Source of the DNA: CAYHDV01 sp047619465
GTDB lineage: Bacteria > Patescibacteriota > Minisyncoccia > Phycocordibacterales > CSBR16-119
Assembly (NCBI GenBank): GCA_047619465.1
Contig: JBLHJW010000008.1
Coordinates: 1-30,407, forward strand
Length of the DNA: 30,407 nt
Reading direction: 5' to 3'
Each line of letters begins with the position of its first letter. The stretch's first letter is position 1. The notes under the pieces are model-generated. The model was not told the origin of the DNA and did no database searches. It was given only the letters and a program-made list of their open reading frames with translations. Shown in pieces: positions 23,676 through 30,398 of the stretch. Made by a program: the position numbers and the translations under genes.

Positions 23676-23770
23676 AATTTTTAGTGAAGAGCGATTGAGA
23701 TAACCTTTCTCTCATATCGTCTGAGCGACGAAATTATATGAGATGAGATTTTCACCGAAGGCTCTTATAA
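23676..23770 (-). promoter_or_regulatory. Duplicated leader/regulatory element, copy B (nusB)
   Basis: Partner of 1935-2025. Shared blocks are 23676-23696 (identical, touching the ATG), 23716-23747 (one mismatch) and 23761-23770 (identical). On the minus strand the perfect 8-bp stem TCTCATAT / ATATGAGA encloses a CGTC-GCTCA-GACG hairpin. AAGAGC at the far end can pair with GCTCTT near the start codon, and adjacent CCTT can pair with AAGG. The spacers between the blocks differ from copy A while pairing is retained. TATAAT lies inside the middle block and TATAAG in the far block, so a promoter role is also possible. The remaining 23771-23862 stretch shows nothing else I recognise. Confidence 0.75.
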
Positions 23771-23862
23771 AGAACGTGTTTAATTAAATTGATATAGAAT
23801 AAGTGTATCAGAGTTATTTAAGCGTGCCAAACTATTTTTGTTAAAAAATACCTCACACAAAC

Positions 23863-23892
23863 AAAAACAAGCAGCGAAGGCTACTTGTTTTT
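23863..23892 (-). terminator. Terminator of rpmF
   Basis: AACAAG...CTTGTT with inner AGC-CTTC-GCT on the minus strand, followed by TTTTTGTTTG. The stem overlaps the rpmF stop codon. Confidence 0.75.
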
Positions 23893-24087
23893 TGCTGCTT
23901 TCTTTGCTGCTTTCTTTGCAACATCGATAACTTGTCTTCCTCGATACATACCTGTCTCCATGTTCACTCGGTGACGAAGGTGATGTCCTCCAGACTGAGT
24001 ATCAACAGCAATAGGCTGCGCTCCAACCTTGTGATGGGAACGTCGGTTCTTTGTATGTGATTTTGTGTGTCGCATTCGTATTACCAT
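23881..24087 (-). CDS. rpmF: 50S ribosomal protein bL32
   Basis: Large-subunit protein bL32, 68 aa from the ATG at 24087 (MVIRMRHTKSHTKNRRSHH). The RRSHHK segment and the C-terminal HRVNMETGMYRGRQVIDV are family marks. The zinc-ribbon cysteines of many bL32 proteins are absent: the positions read VDTQSGGHHLRHRVNMETG, so this is the zinc-independent form. A short Ala/Lys tail (KKAAKKAAKNK) ends the protein. Starts 3 codons upstream (MWT) or 4 codons downstream are possible. The stop codon is inside its own terminator. Confidence 0.93.
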   Translation of the reverse strand: MVIRMRHTKSHTKNRRSHHKVGAQPIAVDTQSGGHHLRHRVNMETGMYRGRQVIDVAKKAAKKAAKNK

Positions 24088-24124
24088 AGTCCACATAAGT
24101 TACCATATCTGTTTTAAAATGGCA

Positions 24125-24156
24125 AGAAAAAAGCCCCGCTCAATTGAGTGGGGCTT
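24125..24156 (-). terminator. Terminator of the Nudix-like gene
   Basis: AAGCCCC-x-CTCAATTGAG-x-GGGGCTT, an almost perfect palindrome followed on the minus strand by TTTTTTCTTG. Confidence 0.88.
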
Positions 24157-24174
24157 CTAGTCAAATAATAGATT

Positions 24175-24927
24175 TTACTCAGCCTCAGGACGTTTGAAGT
24201 CTCGAAGGTGAGGAAATGCCATTTTGTGCTTTTTTGGAGCTAACTCCTCAAGAACTGCATCCTTGTGAACAGGCATTACTGAGTCTGAAATATTCTTAGA
24301 CAATGGAGATCTTACTCCAAGCGAGTTACATTCCCAAAGGTCTGCAACAGTACTTAGTCCACCAGACTTATCATTTCTGTCGTACATTCGGAAGGCACGT
24401 ATAAAGACTGTTACATAGTCACCTTCACCTTTGTTGTTGGGTGTCAGTGTATGACAGACTATCTCCATATCATCTGGGAAAAGTCCGTCTTCCTCGATAA
24501 CCTCCATCATTCCCATCCGTAGGATTCTAGTTTTAGCTACACTCAAGTCTGCAGGCCACTTTTTGATCTTTTTCAATGCTAGTTCCTGTGCCCTTGATGT
24601 ATAACTCCAAGCCTGAAGGCTGTCCAATATAGCCTTCTCAAAGAGTTTATCTGTTATAAGTTCATCAGCGCTCTTCCCTCCAGGAAGCTTAACACTAGTT
24701 GTATCGCTGTACTCATTATTTTGAAGAAGAACGTTTCCATTCTCATCCTCAAAATATACTACCGCACTAAACTCATTGAGCTTGTTCTTTGGAGCACCCA
24801 TAATAAGTTTGCACTTGTTGGTTGAGTTTCCATTAAAAGATTTATCCGCTCCTGAACCTTCAGAGCCTGTATAATTCATTAGTGAACGTGCTATGTCATC
24901 CATACTATCCCCGCGTCTTTTTGTCAT
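24175..24927 (-). CDS. Nudix-like protein with interrupted Nudix box
   Basis: A 250-aa cytoplasmic protein. The strand FSAVVYFEDENGNVLLQNN followed by SVKLPGGK (79-85) looks exactly like the entry to a Nudix domain. The catalytic helix MEVIEEDGL (141-149) comes about 44 residues later than in a normal 23-residue box, and its usual Arg is Met141. The intervening piece (about 88-136) is helical and Lys-rich. The remainder (DYVTVFIRAFRMYD, then a WECNSLGVRSPLS segment) fits the C-terminal part of a Nudix fold. The N-terminal 50 residues are polar and probably disordered. Either the box is split by an insertion that folds out, or catalysis is lost. It has an excellent promoter and terminator and is divergent from thrS. 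Confidence 0.65.
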   Translation of the reverse strand: MTKRRGDSMDDIARSLMNYTGSEGSGADKSFNGNSTNKCKLIMGAPKNKLNEFSAVVYFEDENGNVLLQNNEYSDTTSVKLPGGKSADELITDKLFEKAILDSLQAWSYTSRAQELALKKIKKWPADLSVAKTRILRMGMMEVIEEDGLFPDDMEIVCHTLTPNNKGEGDYVTVFIRAFRMYDRNDKSGGLSTVADLWECNSLGVRSPLSKNISDSVMPVHKDAVLEELAPKKHKMAFPHLRDFKRPEAE

Positions 24928-24951
24928 GATACAAATGTTTTGATTTACTTA

Positions 24952-24980
24952 AATATAGCATGTTTAGTTGCTCTTGTCAA
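24952..24980 (-). promoter_or_regulatory. Promoter of the Nudix-like gene
   Basis: TTGACA (24975-24980), 17-nt spacer, TATATT (24952-24957) with extended TGC on the minus strand: near consensus, about 18-nt leader. Confidence 0.85.
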
Positions 24981-25002
24981 GCACCCAGAAGTAAGCCAAA
25001 GA

Positions 25003-25011
25003 TGTTATTAT
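25003..25011 (+). promoter_or_regulatory. Extended -10 promoter of thrS, leaderless
   Basis: TGTTATTAT on the plus strand, ending 7 nt before the thrS ATG. No good -35 box. There is therefore no room for a T-box or operator leader of the kind that often controls thrS. Confidence 0.65.
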
Positions 25012-25018
25012 TTCTACT

Positions 25019-26767
25019 ATGAACACAGAAAACAATGAGTATATAGCTCATATCCGCCACACTCTTGCCCACCTTCTAGCGTCAGTGGTACTGGAAAAAT
25101 ATCCAGAAGCAAAACTAACCCTAGGACCATCTGTAGACAATGGTTTCTACTACGATATAGATTTTGGAGAGGAAAAAGTAGGAGATGAAGACCTGAAAGG
25201 TTTACAAAAACTTATGCGAAAGAAGCTGTCTTCTTGGGATTCTTTCGAGCACAAAGAAGTGTCAGCCGATGAGGCTCGAGAAATGTATAAAAACAATACG
25301 TATAAAACTGAACTTATAAATGAGATTGAAGAGCGAGGAGAAAAGATAACCCTATACACAGTAGGAGGATTTACTGATCTTTGCCGTGGAGGACATGTTG
25401 AGTCTCCAGCAAAGGAAATTGATGCAAAGGCATTTGAGCTTTCTCATGTTGCCGGAGCTTACTGGAGAGGAGACGAAAATAACACCATGTTAACTAGAGT
25501 CTACGGACTAGCCTTTGAAACACCTGAAAAACTATCTGAATATAAAACAATGGTATTAGAAGCTAAAAAACGAGACCATAGAAAACTAGGACAAGAGCTA
25601 GACTTGTTTACTTTTTCAGATCTTGTTGGATCTGGACTTCCCCTCTTCACCCCCAAAGGAACACTAATTCGAGATCTTATTGTAGAGAAGATCCAAAACC
25701 TTCAAAAAGACTTTGGATATCAAAAGGTTACTATCCCCCACATAACAAAAAAGGATCTCTATGTCACATCAGGTCACTGGGAGAAATTTTCTGATGACCT
25801 TTTCCACGTAAAGGGAAAGAGTGATACTGAGTTTGTAATGAAGCCAATGAACTGCCCACACCATACGCAGATATTCGATTCGAAACCTAGAAGCTACCGA
25901 GATCTACCTATACGATTTATGGAGTCAACAATGGTTTACCGTGACGAGCAGCAAGGAGAACTTCTAGGGCTCTCACGTGTGCGAAGCATCACACAAGATG
26001 ACGGACATGTGTTCTGTACACCAGACCAAATGGAGGAAGAGGTGAAAAATATTGTAAGTGTTATCAAAGAATTTTACACATCTCTGGGCATGTTAGAAGA
26101 TGGAAAATACTGGGTGTCACTATCTGTTCGCAGTGAGGAAAAGAAAGATAAATACCTGGGAGACAATTCTTCTTGGGACATGGCGGAGGCAGCGCTTGAG
26201 AAGGTGGCAAAGGAAGAAAACCTTCCATACAAGCGAGTTGAGGGTGAAGCTGCATTCTACGGACCAAAGCTAGACTTCCAATTCAAAGACGCAATAGGAA
26301 GAGAGTGGCAGCTAGGAACAGCTCAGTTAGACTTCCAAATGCCGGAGCGATTTAAATTAACTTACACTGACAGCGATGGAGAAAAGAAAACGCCAGTAAT
26401 GATCCATCGAGCAGTAGCAGGATCACTGGAGCGGTTTATGGCTCTCGCTATCGAGCACTTCGCCGGAGCCTTCCCTTACTGGCTATCCCCTGTTCAGGCT
26501 GTAGTTATGCCTGTAAATGACGAAGCGCATGGAGACTATGCAGAGGAGGTCTACAAGAAGCTAAAAGAAGCTGGAGTGCGAGTTGAGTACAGTGAAGCAA
26601 CAGAGAGTCTTGCTAAGAGGATGAGAAATTCTAAGAAAGAGAAAACCCCGTACATATTTGTGCTCGGAGACAAAGAGAAAGAGTCAAACACTATTACAGC
26701 AGAAGGACGCGGCGATGAAAAACTAGAAGGAATATCAGTTGAGGAATTTATAAAAGATAGGAATTAA
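25019..26767 (+). CDS. thrS: Threonine--tRNA ligase, lacking the TGS domain
   Basis: Class II threonyl-tRNA synthetase, 582 aa. The protein begins directly with the N2 editing domain: the HxxxH motif is H14-TLA-H18 and the second half-site is C122-RGG-H126. The catalytic domain follows from about 190, with zinc ligands C279 (MNCPHH), H330 (DDGH) and H463 (MIHR). Motif 2 is FMESTMVYRDEQ and motif 3 is GSLERFMALAIEHFAG. The anticodon-binding domain is the last 100 residues (VQAVVMPVNDEAHG onward). The usual N-terminal TGS domain of about 60 residues is missing, which accounts for the short length. It is a single-gene unit with a leaderless promoter and a terminator at its stop. Confidence 0.97.
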   Translation: MNTENNEYIAHIRHTLAHLLASVVLEKYPEAKLTLGPSVDNGFYYDIDFGEEKVGDEDLKGLQKLMRKKLSSWDSFEHKEVSADEAREMYKNNTYKTELINEIEERGEKITLYTVGGFTDLCRGGHVESPAKEIDAKAFELSHVAGAYWRGDENNTMLTRVYGLAFETPEKLSEYKTMVLEAKKRDHRKLGQELDLFTFSDLVGSGLPLFTPKGTLIRDLIVEKIQNLQKDFGYQKVTIPHITKKDLYVTSGHWEKFSDDLFHVKGKSDTEFVMKPMNCPHHTQIFDSKPRSYRDLPIRFMESTMVYRDEQQGELLGLSRVRSITQDDGHVFCTPDQMEEEVKNIVSVIKEFYTSLGMLEDGKYWVSLSVRSEEKKDKYLGDNSSWDMAEAALEKVAKEENLPYKRVEGEAAFYGPKLDFQFKDAIGREWQLGTAQLDFQMPERFKLTYTDSDGEKKTPVMIHRAVAGSLERFMALAIEHFAGAFPYWLSPVQAVVMPVNDEAHGDYAEEVYKKLKEAGVRVEYSEATESLAKRMRNSKKEKTPYIFVLGDKEKESNTITAEGRGDEKLEGISVEEFIKDRN

Positions 26768-26793
26768 AAAAGGCGTGCTAACAGCACGCCTTT
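26766..26793. terminator. Bidirectional terminator after thrS
   Basis: GGCGTGC-TAACA-GCACGCC with an A-run before and T's after. It serves thrS on the plus strand and the 26810 gene on the minus strand (TTTTTTAATT). Confidence 0.85.
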
Positions 26794-26809
26794 CCATTTT
26801 TATCAGTAT

Positions 26810-27079
26810 TCAAAATTCATAAGGATATGAATCATATCCGGAATCAACGAGGTAAGAACCGAGGTCATTTTCACTTATCAAATCCTCATTAGCCACATCG
26901 TCTACTAAGTCAAATTCAGCCTCTAAATAATTAGACCCCCATTGATCCTCATCAATCTCAGAAAAATCATCTGCCAAAATAAACTGATCATCATAGGCAT
27001 ACAAACCTTCGTGAATAAGGTCAGATAACCCTCTTTTTGAAAAATTTCCTTCTATGTTGCAACCGACTCCTTGTGTCAT
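26810..27079 (-). CDS. Small acidic protein of unknown function
   Basis: 89 aa from the ATG at 27079 (MTQGVGCNIEGNFSKRG). I do not recognise it. It is strongly acidic in its second half, with many Asp, Glu, Tyr and Ser and no membrane segment, ending DSGYDSYPYEF. The frame continues upstream to a TTG at 27103, which would be only 8 nt after the -10 box; the ATG is the simpler choice. It has the best promoter in the window (27112-27140). It is the only gene here that ends in TGA. It could be a nucleic-acid mimic or an adaptor, but that is speculation from charge alone. Confidence 0.6.
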   Translation of the reverse strand: MTQGVGCNIEGNFSKRGLSDLIHEGLYAYDDQFILADDFSEIDEDQWGSNYLEAEFDLVDDVANEDLISENDLGSYLVDSGYDSYPYEF

Positions 27080-27111
27080 TTTTTTAGTTTTATGATTGTA
27101 CAATTTGTTGT

Positions 27112-27140
27112 ATTATATGCTAATTATAGTATTATGTCAA
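27112..27140 (-). promoter_or_regulatory. Perfect consensus sigma-70 promoter
   Basis: TTGACA (27135-27140), 17-nt spacer, TATAAT (27112-27117) on the minus strand. The spacer itself contains a second TATAAT. It should drive the small acidic protein very strongly. Confidence 0.88.
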
Positions 27141-27213
27141 TAGCTATGATCTCAACCCCACAAAAAATAGTTTATGTTATTATTTATACTGTTATTCAAT
27201 AAAACAAATAAAC

Positions 27214-27402
27214 ATGACAAACAACAATCTACACAACTTAATGACCCAAATGACACAAGAGCAAAAGTCACTCTGGAGAATAGAGAAGCACTACATAGAA
27301 GAAGCAGGATCAGATGAAGAAAAAGCCTTGTGGGAGAAGATGCGAGACGATAAGAAGCAACACATCTCAGACTTCACAGAACTAATTAAGAAAAATATTT
27401 AA
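27214..27402 (+). CDS. Small helical protein of unknown function
   Basis: 62 aa, charged and predicted to be two helices: QEQKSLWRIEKHYIEEAG, then a short SDEE turn, then KALWEKMRDDKKQHISDFTEL. The pattern of spaced Trp, Leu and Ile residues suggests a helical hairpin. Similar short LWRI...FWEKLEKDKEEHI-type proteins occur in CPR genomes as hypothetical proteins, as far as I recall; no function is known to me. A TATACT box lies at 27185-27190, giving a leader of about 17 nt, and a weak terminator follows. It is divergent from the acidic protein gene. Confidence 0.7.
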   Translation: MTNNNLHNLMTQMTQEQKSLWRIEKHYIEEAGSDEEKALWEKMRDDKKQHISDFTELIKKNI

Positions 27403-27404
27403 CA

Positions 27405-27430
27405 AAAAAAACCCTTATCGGGCTTTTTTT
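27405..27430 (+). terminator. Weak terminator after the 62-aa gene
   Basis: A-run, CCC-TTATC-GGG, then CTTTTTTTTATT. The GC stem is only 3 bp but is extended by A/T pairs. Confidence 0.5.
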
Positions 27431-27436
27431 TATTAC

Positions 27437-27466
27437 TTGACAGTAGTACATGTACCATGATATAAT
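27437..27466 (+). promoter_or_regulatory. Promoter with palindromic operator candidate
   Basis: TTGACA (27437-27442), 18-nt spacer, TATAAT (27461-27466). The perfect 10-bp palindrome GTACATGTAC (27446-27455) lies in the spacer, where a bound repressor would block polymerase. The 5' UTR is about 28 nt. Confidence 0.75.
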
Positions 27467-27500
27467 AATAAAAATCAATAAATAACCTAAAAGAAAGAAA

Positions 27501-28007
27501 ATGATCTTTGGAATAAAAACGATAAAAGAAAGAAAGGTAGATAGACAAAAAGAGAGTCTCAGGACGAAATTACAACAAATGATTTGGGATTTGGATTGGG
27601 TTAACAACGACCCTTCCCTTGAGAAAATCGTTGACTTCTTCAACTACACTGAAGAAGCCTTAAAAGGGATAACTAAGGAGGAATGTGGCGTTGCCCCAAA
27701 GGCGTTAAGTAACTTCACTGGTAATGTGGCAAGAACTCAGTATGGTTGGTTCCGAGCAGAGGATGGAGCCCCGGCTACAACCGATAATACGTATATTCAA
27801 CCACTTTACCCTATGGATGAATATTTTCGAACTCATTCAGTTGGACAGTTAGTAGGGATGACCGATGAACCATGCAGTCAAGGTGACTTCTTGAAAAATG
27901 GAGTAACAATGACAAACATTCAGTATTACAATCATGAGTTCGTCAAACCTTTTATGAAAAGTAACTTAAAGACTTTGATTCAAATTGTAGACAAGGAATT
28001 GATTTAG
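27501..28007 (+). CDS. Protein of unknown function, 168 aa
   Basis: I do not recognise this protein. Residues 1-30 are basic and helical (MIFGIKTIKERKVDRQKESL); 25-60 contain WDLDWVNNDPSLEKIVDFF. The middle holds a Gly/Asn/Thr/Tyr-rich part with ARTQYGWFRAEDGAP and PLYPMDEYFRTHSVGQL. The C-terminus is helical again (FVKPFMKSNLKTLIQIVDKEL). There are two cysteines, and no signal peptide or membrane helix. It has a near-consensus promoter with a palindrome in the spacer, suggesting repression, and a strong terminator. It is convergent with gyrB. Confidence 0.75.
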   Translation: MIFGIKTIKERKVDRQKESLRTKLQQMIWDLDWVNNDPSLEKIVDFFNYTEEALKGITKEECGVAPKALSNFTGNVARTQYGWFRAEDGAPATTDNTYIQPLYPMDEYFRTHSVGQLVGMTDEPCSQGDFLKNGVTMTNIQYYNHEFVKPFMKSNLKTLIQIVDKELI

Positions 28008-28025
28008 GGTTTCCAATATTATTGG

Positions 28026-28054
28026 AAAAGACCGTGCGCTAGCACGGTCTTTTT
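28026..28054. terminator. Bidirectional terminator before gyrB stop
   Basis: AAAAGACCGTGC-GCTA-GCACGGTCTTTTT, ending both the 168-aa gene and gyrB. Confidence 0.9.
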
Positions 28055-28066
28055 GTTTATATAAGT

Positions 28067-30148
28067 CTACACATCAACCTCAGCCAACTTTGCATTTGAG
28101 GTAATGAAACTCTTTCGAGGAGGAACCTCACTTCCCATAAGCATATCAAATGTTTTATCAGCTTCCTGAGCATCTTCAATAGCTATTTGCTTTAGTATTC
28201 GATTTTCTGGATCCATAGTTGTTTCCCAGAGCTCTTCTGGATTCATCTCTCCAAGACCCTTATATCTCTGTATCTTAAACTTCTTTTTAGTTGGATCAGT
28301 TTTACTCTTTTTTGTTTCATCTGGTTCCTCTACAGGAATATCACCTTCTTCCCCTTCTTGAACTTCAGCATCACCAATTATTCTGAATTTCTCTTCATCT
28401 GAATATGCATATTGAGCATTTTTTCCCTGGGTTATTTTATATAGAGGAGGCTGAGCAATATACAAAAATCCAGCTTCTATTACAGGTTTGAAGTATCTAT
28501 AGAAAAGAGTCAGAAGAAGTGTTGCAATATGAAGCCCATCGACATCAGCATCGGTTGCGATTATTATCTTCTGGTATCGAATGGCGTCTAGGTTGAATGT
28601 CTCTCCAATACCTGTCCCAAGAGCGATTACAAGAGCTCGAACCTCTTTTGAAGCAAGCATCTTATCTAGTCGAGCACGCTCTACGTTTAGAATCTTTCCT
28701 CTCAGAGGAAGTATGGCTTGTATTGCACGGTCACGTCCTTGCTTTGCAGATCCACCAGCAGAGTCTCCCTCCACAATGAAAATCTCTGCATCTTCTGCAG
28801 GAGTCTTGGCCTGACAGTCAGCTAGTTTTCCAGGAAGAGTTAGACCTTCTAAGGCACCCTTACGAAGAACAGAATCCTTGGCTGCTTTAGCTGCCTTTCG
28901 AGCGCGGAGCGCAAGTGTTGCTTTGTTTATTATCTGTTTTCCTTCGTCAGGGTTTTCCTCCAAGAAGAAACCAAATGCCTCCGCAAAAACTCTCTCTGTG
29001 GCACCTCGCGCCTCCGTAGACCCAAGCTTCCCCTTTGTCTGTCCCTCAAATTGAATCTCTTCAAGTTTTACAGAAACAACGGCAGTAAGTCCTTCGAAAA
29101 GATCATCCCCAGAAAATGCTCCGTCTTTCTCTGAAACTAGATTATTTTTCTTTGCATAGGTGTTTATTGTACGAGTAAGTGCCGTCTTAAATCCTGTCAT
29201 ATGCATTCCTCCATCAGCCGTGTATATATTATTTGCAAAAGGAACAATTCGGGAAGAAATGTCGTCAACATATTGCAGTGCAATTTCTACACCTACTCCA
29301 TCTGATTCCTTTTCTGCATGGAAAATAGTTTTGTGTACCGCTTTTTGCCCTTGGTTATAAAATGCAACAAGAGATCTGAGTCCTCCTTCAAAGTAGTATG
29401 TTTGAGATGGAGCCTCGACACCCATGTCAGTGAACCAGTACGCTTCATCGCCCTTGGCTAAAGTTGGCATTGAAATCTTTTCTTTTACTTCTCGAGCATC
29501 TATCACTCGCACTCGCAACTCTTTCACCAAGTAAGCTTGTTGTCGTAGTCGTGTGATGATTGTTTTTAAGTTGTAGATCAGTGTTTCAGTAAAAATTGTC
29601 CCGTCGGGCTTGAAGGTAATAATTGTTCCATTTCTTTTTGTCTTACCAACCTTCTTTACATCTCCTTTTTTCTTTCCTATTTCATACTCCTGCACGAATA
29701 TTTCACCATCTCGGTGAACTTCCGCCTTTGTGTATGTAGATAGTGCGTTTACTACAGAAGCACCTACTCCATGTAGTCCTCCAGAAACCTTATATCCAGA
29801 TCCACCAAACTTTCCTCCAGCATGGAGTGTTGTCATGATGGTATCTAGAGCTGACACTTTTGTCTTTGGATGTTTATCAACGGGAATACCTCGTCCATTG
29901 TCAGCAACACGAATCAAGTTATCAGGAAGAATTGTCACCTCAATCTCATCACAGTGTCCAGCCATGGCTTCATCACGAGAGTTATCAAAAATCTCCCACA
30001 CCAAGTGATGAAGTCCGATTGTCCCCGTAGAACCAATATACATACCAGGACGCTTTCGTACCGGCTCTAACCCCTCCAAAACTGAGATGTCTGCTGCGCT
30101 ATATCCCTTTGTGTCTGAGCCCTTTTTTGGTGCTTTTTTTGATGCCAT
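28067..30148 (-). CDS. gyrB: DNA gyrase subunit B (type IIA topoisomerase B subunit)
   Basis: ATPase subunit of a type IIA topoisomerase, 693 aa. A lysine-rich tail (MASKKAPKKGSDTKG) precedes the GHKL ATPase domain: catalytic E52 in EIFDNSRDEAMAGH, the ADNGRGIPV motif at 82-90, and HAGGKFGGSGYKVSGGLHG with the ATP lid. The transducer domain follows. The TOPRIM domain has the metal-binding EGDSAGGSAKQGRD and DADVDGLHI motifs, then QRYKGLGEMNPEELWETTMD at the C-terminus. A helical insert with acidic linker (EEGDIPVEEPDETKK) lies between the last two. GyrB is preferred over ParE because only one B subunit is visible, but parE cannot be excluded. It has an extended -10 promoter upstream. Confidence 0.94.
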   Translation of the reverse strand: MASKKAPKKGSDTKGYSAADISVLEGLEPVRKRPGMYIGSTGTIGLHHLVWEIFDNSRDEAMAGHCDEIEVTILPDNLIRVADNGRGIPVDKHPKTKVSALDTIMTTLHAGGKFGGSGYKVSGGLHGVGASVVNALSTYTKAEVHRDGEIFVQEYEIGKKKGDVKKVGKTKRNGTIITFKPDGTIFTETLIYNLKTIITRLRQQAYLVKELRVRVIDAREVKEKISMPTLAKGDEAYWFTDMGVEAPSQTYYFEGGLRSLVAFYNQGQKAVHKTIFHAEKESDGVGVEIALQYVDDISSRIVPFANNIYTADGGMHMTGFKTALTRTINTYAKKNNLVSEKDGAFSGDDLFEGLTAVVSVKLEEIQFEGQTKGKLGSTEARGATERVFAEAFGFFLEENPDEGKQIINKATLALRARKAAKAAKDSVLRKGALEGLTLPGKLADCQAKTPAEDAEIFIVEGDSAGGSAKQGRDRAIQAILPLRGKILNVERARLDKMLASKEVRALVIALGTGIGETFNLDAIRYQKIIIATDADVDGLHIATLLLTLFYRYFKPVIEAGFLYIAQPPLYKITQGKNAQYAYSDEEKFRIIGDAEVQEGEEGDIPVEEPDETKKSKTDPTKKKFKIQRYKGLGEMNPEELWETTMDPENRILKQIAIEDAQEADKTFDMLMGSEVPPRKSFITSNAKLAEVDV

Positions 30149-30191
30149 ATATTAAAAAAATTTCTGTGTTTTGTTAAGTTTTAGTACTTAA

Positions 30192-30200
30192 ATTATAGCA
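30192..30200 (-). promoter_or_regulatory. Extended -10 promoter of gyrB
   Basis: TGCTATAAT on the minus strand about 43 nt before the ATG. No -35 box is seen. The leader is A/T-rich and lacks a Shine-Dalgarno motif. Confidence 0.6.
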
Positions 30201-30233
30201 TAGAGTTACCCTAAAATCAGCTATTTTTGTGCC

Positions 30234-30262
30234 AAAAAAGCCTTGTGGTGTAAGGCTTTTTT
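30234..30262 (-). terminator. Terminator after the PheT-like piece
   Basis: AAAAAAGCCTT-ACACCAC-AAGGCTTTTTT on the minus strand. It overlaps the TAA stop of the PheT-like sequence. Confidence 0.8.
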
Positions 30263-30398
30263 AGCGTAATTCCCATCCATCCTTAGCTTTGATCTTGTCG
30301 TATATAGGAGCCATGACTGCATTCAGCTCATCGTCTGTAAGAGTTCGATCTTTTGCTTGAAATACTAGTCTATAGAGATATGATACTCTTCCTTCTTT
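30261..30398 (-). pseudogene. pheT: C-terminal FDX-ACB piece of PheT, interrupted
   Basis: The last 45 codons of a minus-strand frame read KEGRVSYLYRLVFQAKDR and then TLTDDELNAVMAPIYDKI, ending GWELR. This is the C-terminal ferredoxin-fold anticodon-binding (FDX-ACB) domain of phenylalanyl-tRNA synthetase beta. Directly upstream in the same frame is a TAA (30399-30401) inside a T4A5 run, with EF before it. PheT frames normally continue through this point, so either a base change or frameshift broke the gene, or the assembly has an error in the homopolymer. There is no start codon after the stop that would preserve the domain. The rest is outside the window. Confidence 0.6.

Noticed and set aside
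24131..24156. Near-perfect 26-bp palindrome as a protein-binding site
   Set aside because: It lies directly after a stop codon and is followed by a T-run on the minus strand, so an intrinsic terminator explains it.
26810..26812. Alternative genetic code (TGA as Gly, as in Gracilibacteria)
   Set aside because: TGA is nearly unused as a stop here, but it appears once as a natural stop, large conserved proteins contain no internal TGA, and their lengths end properly at TAA or TAG.
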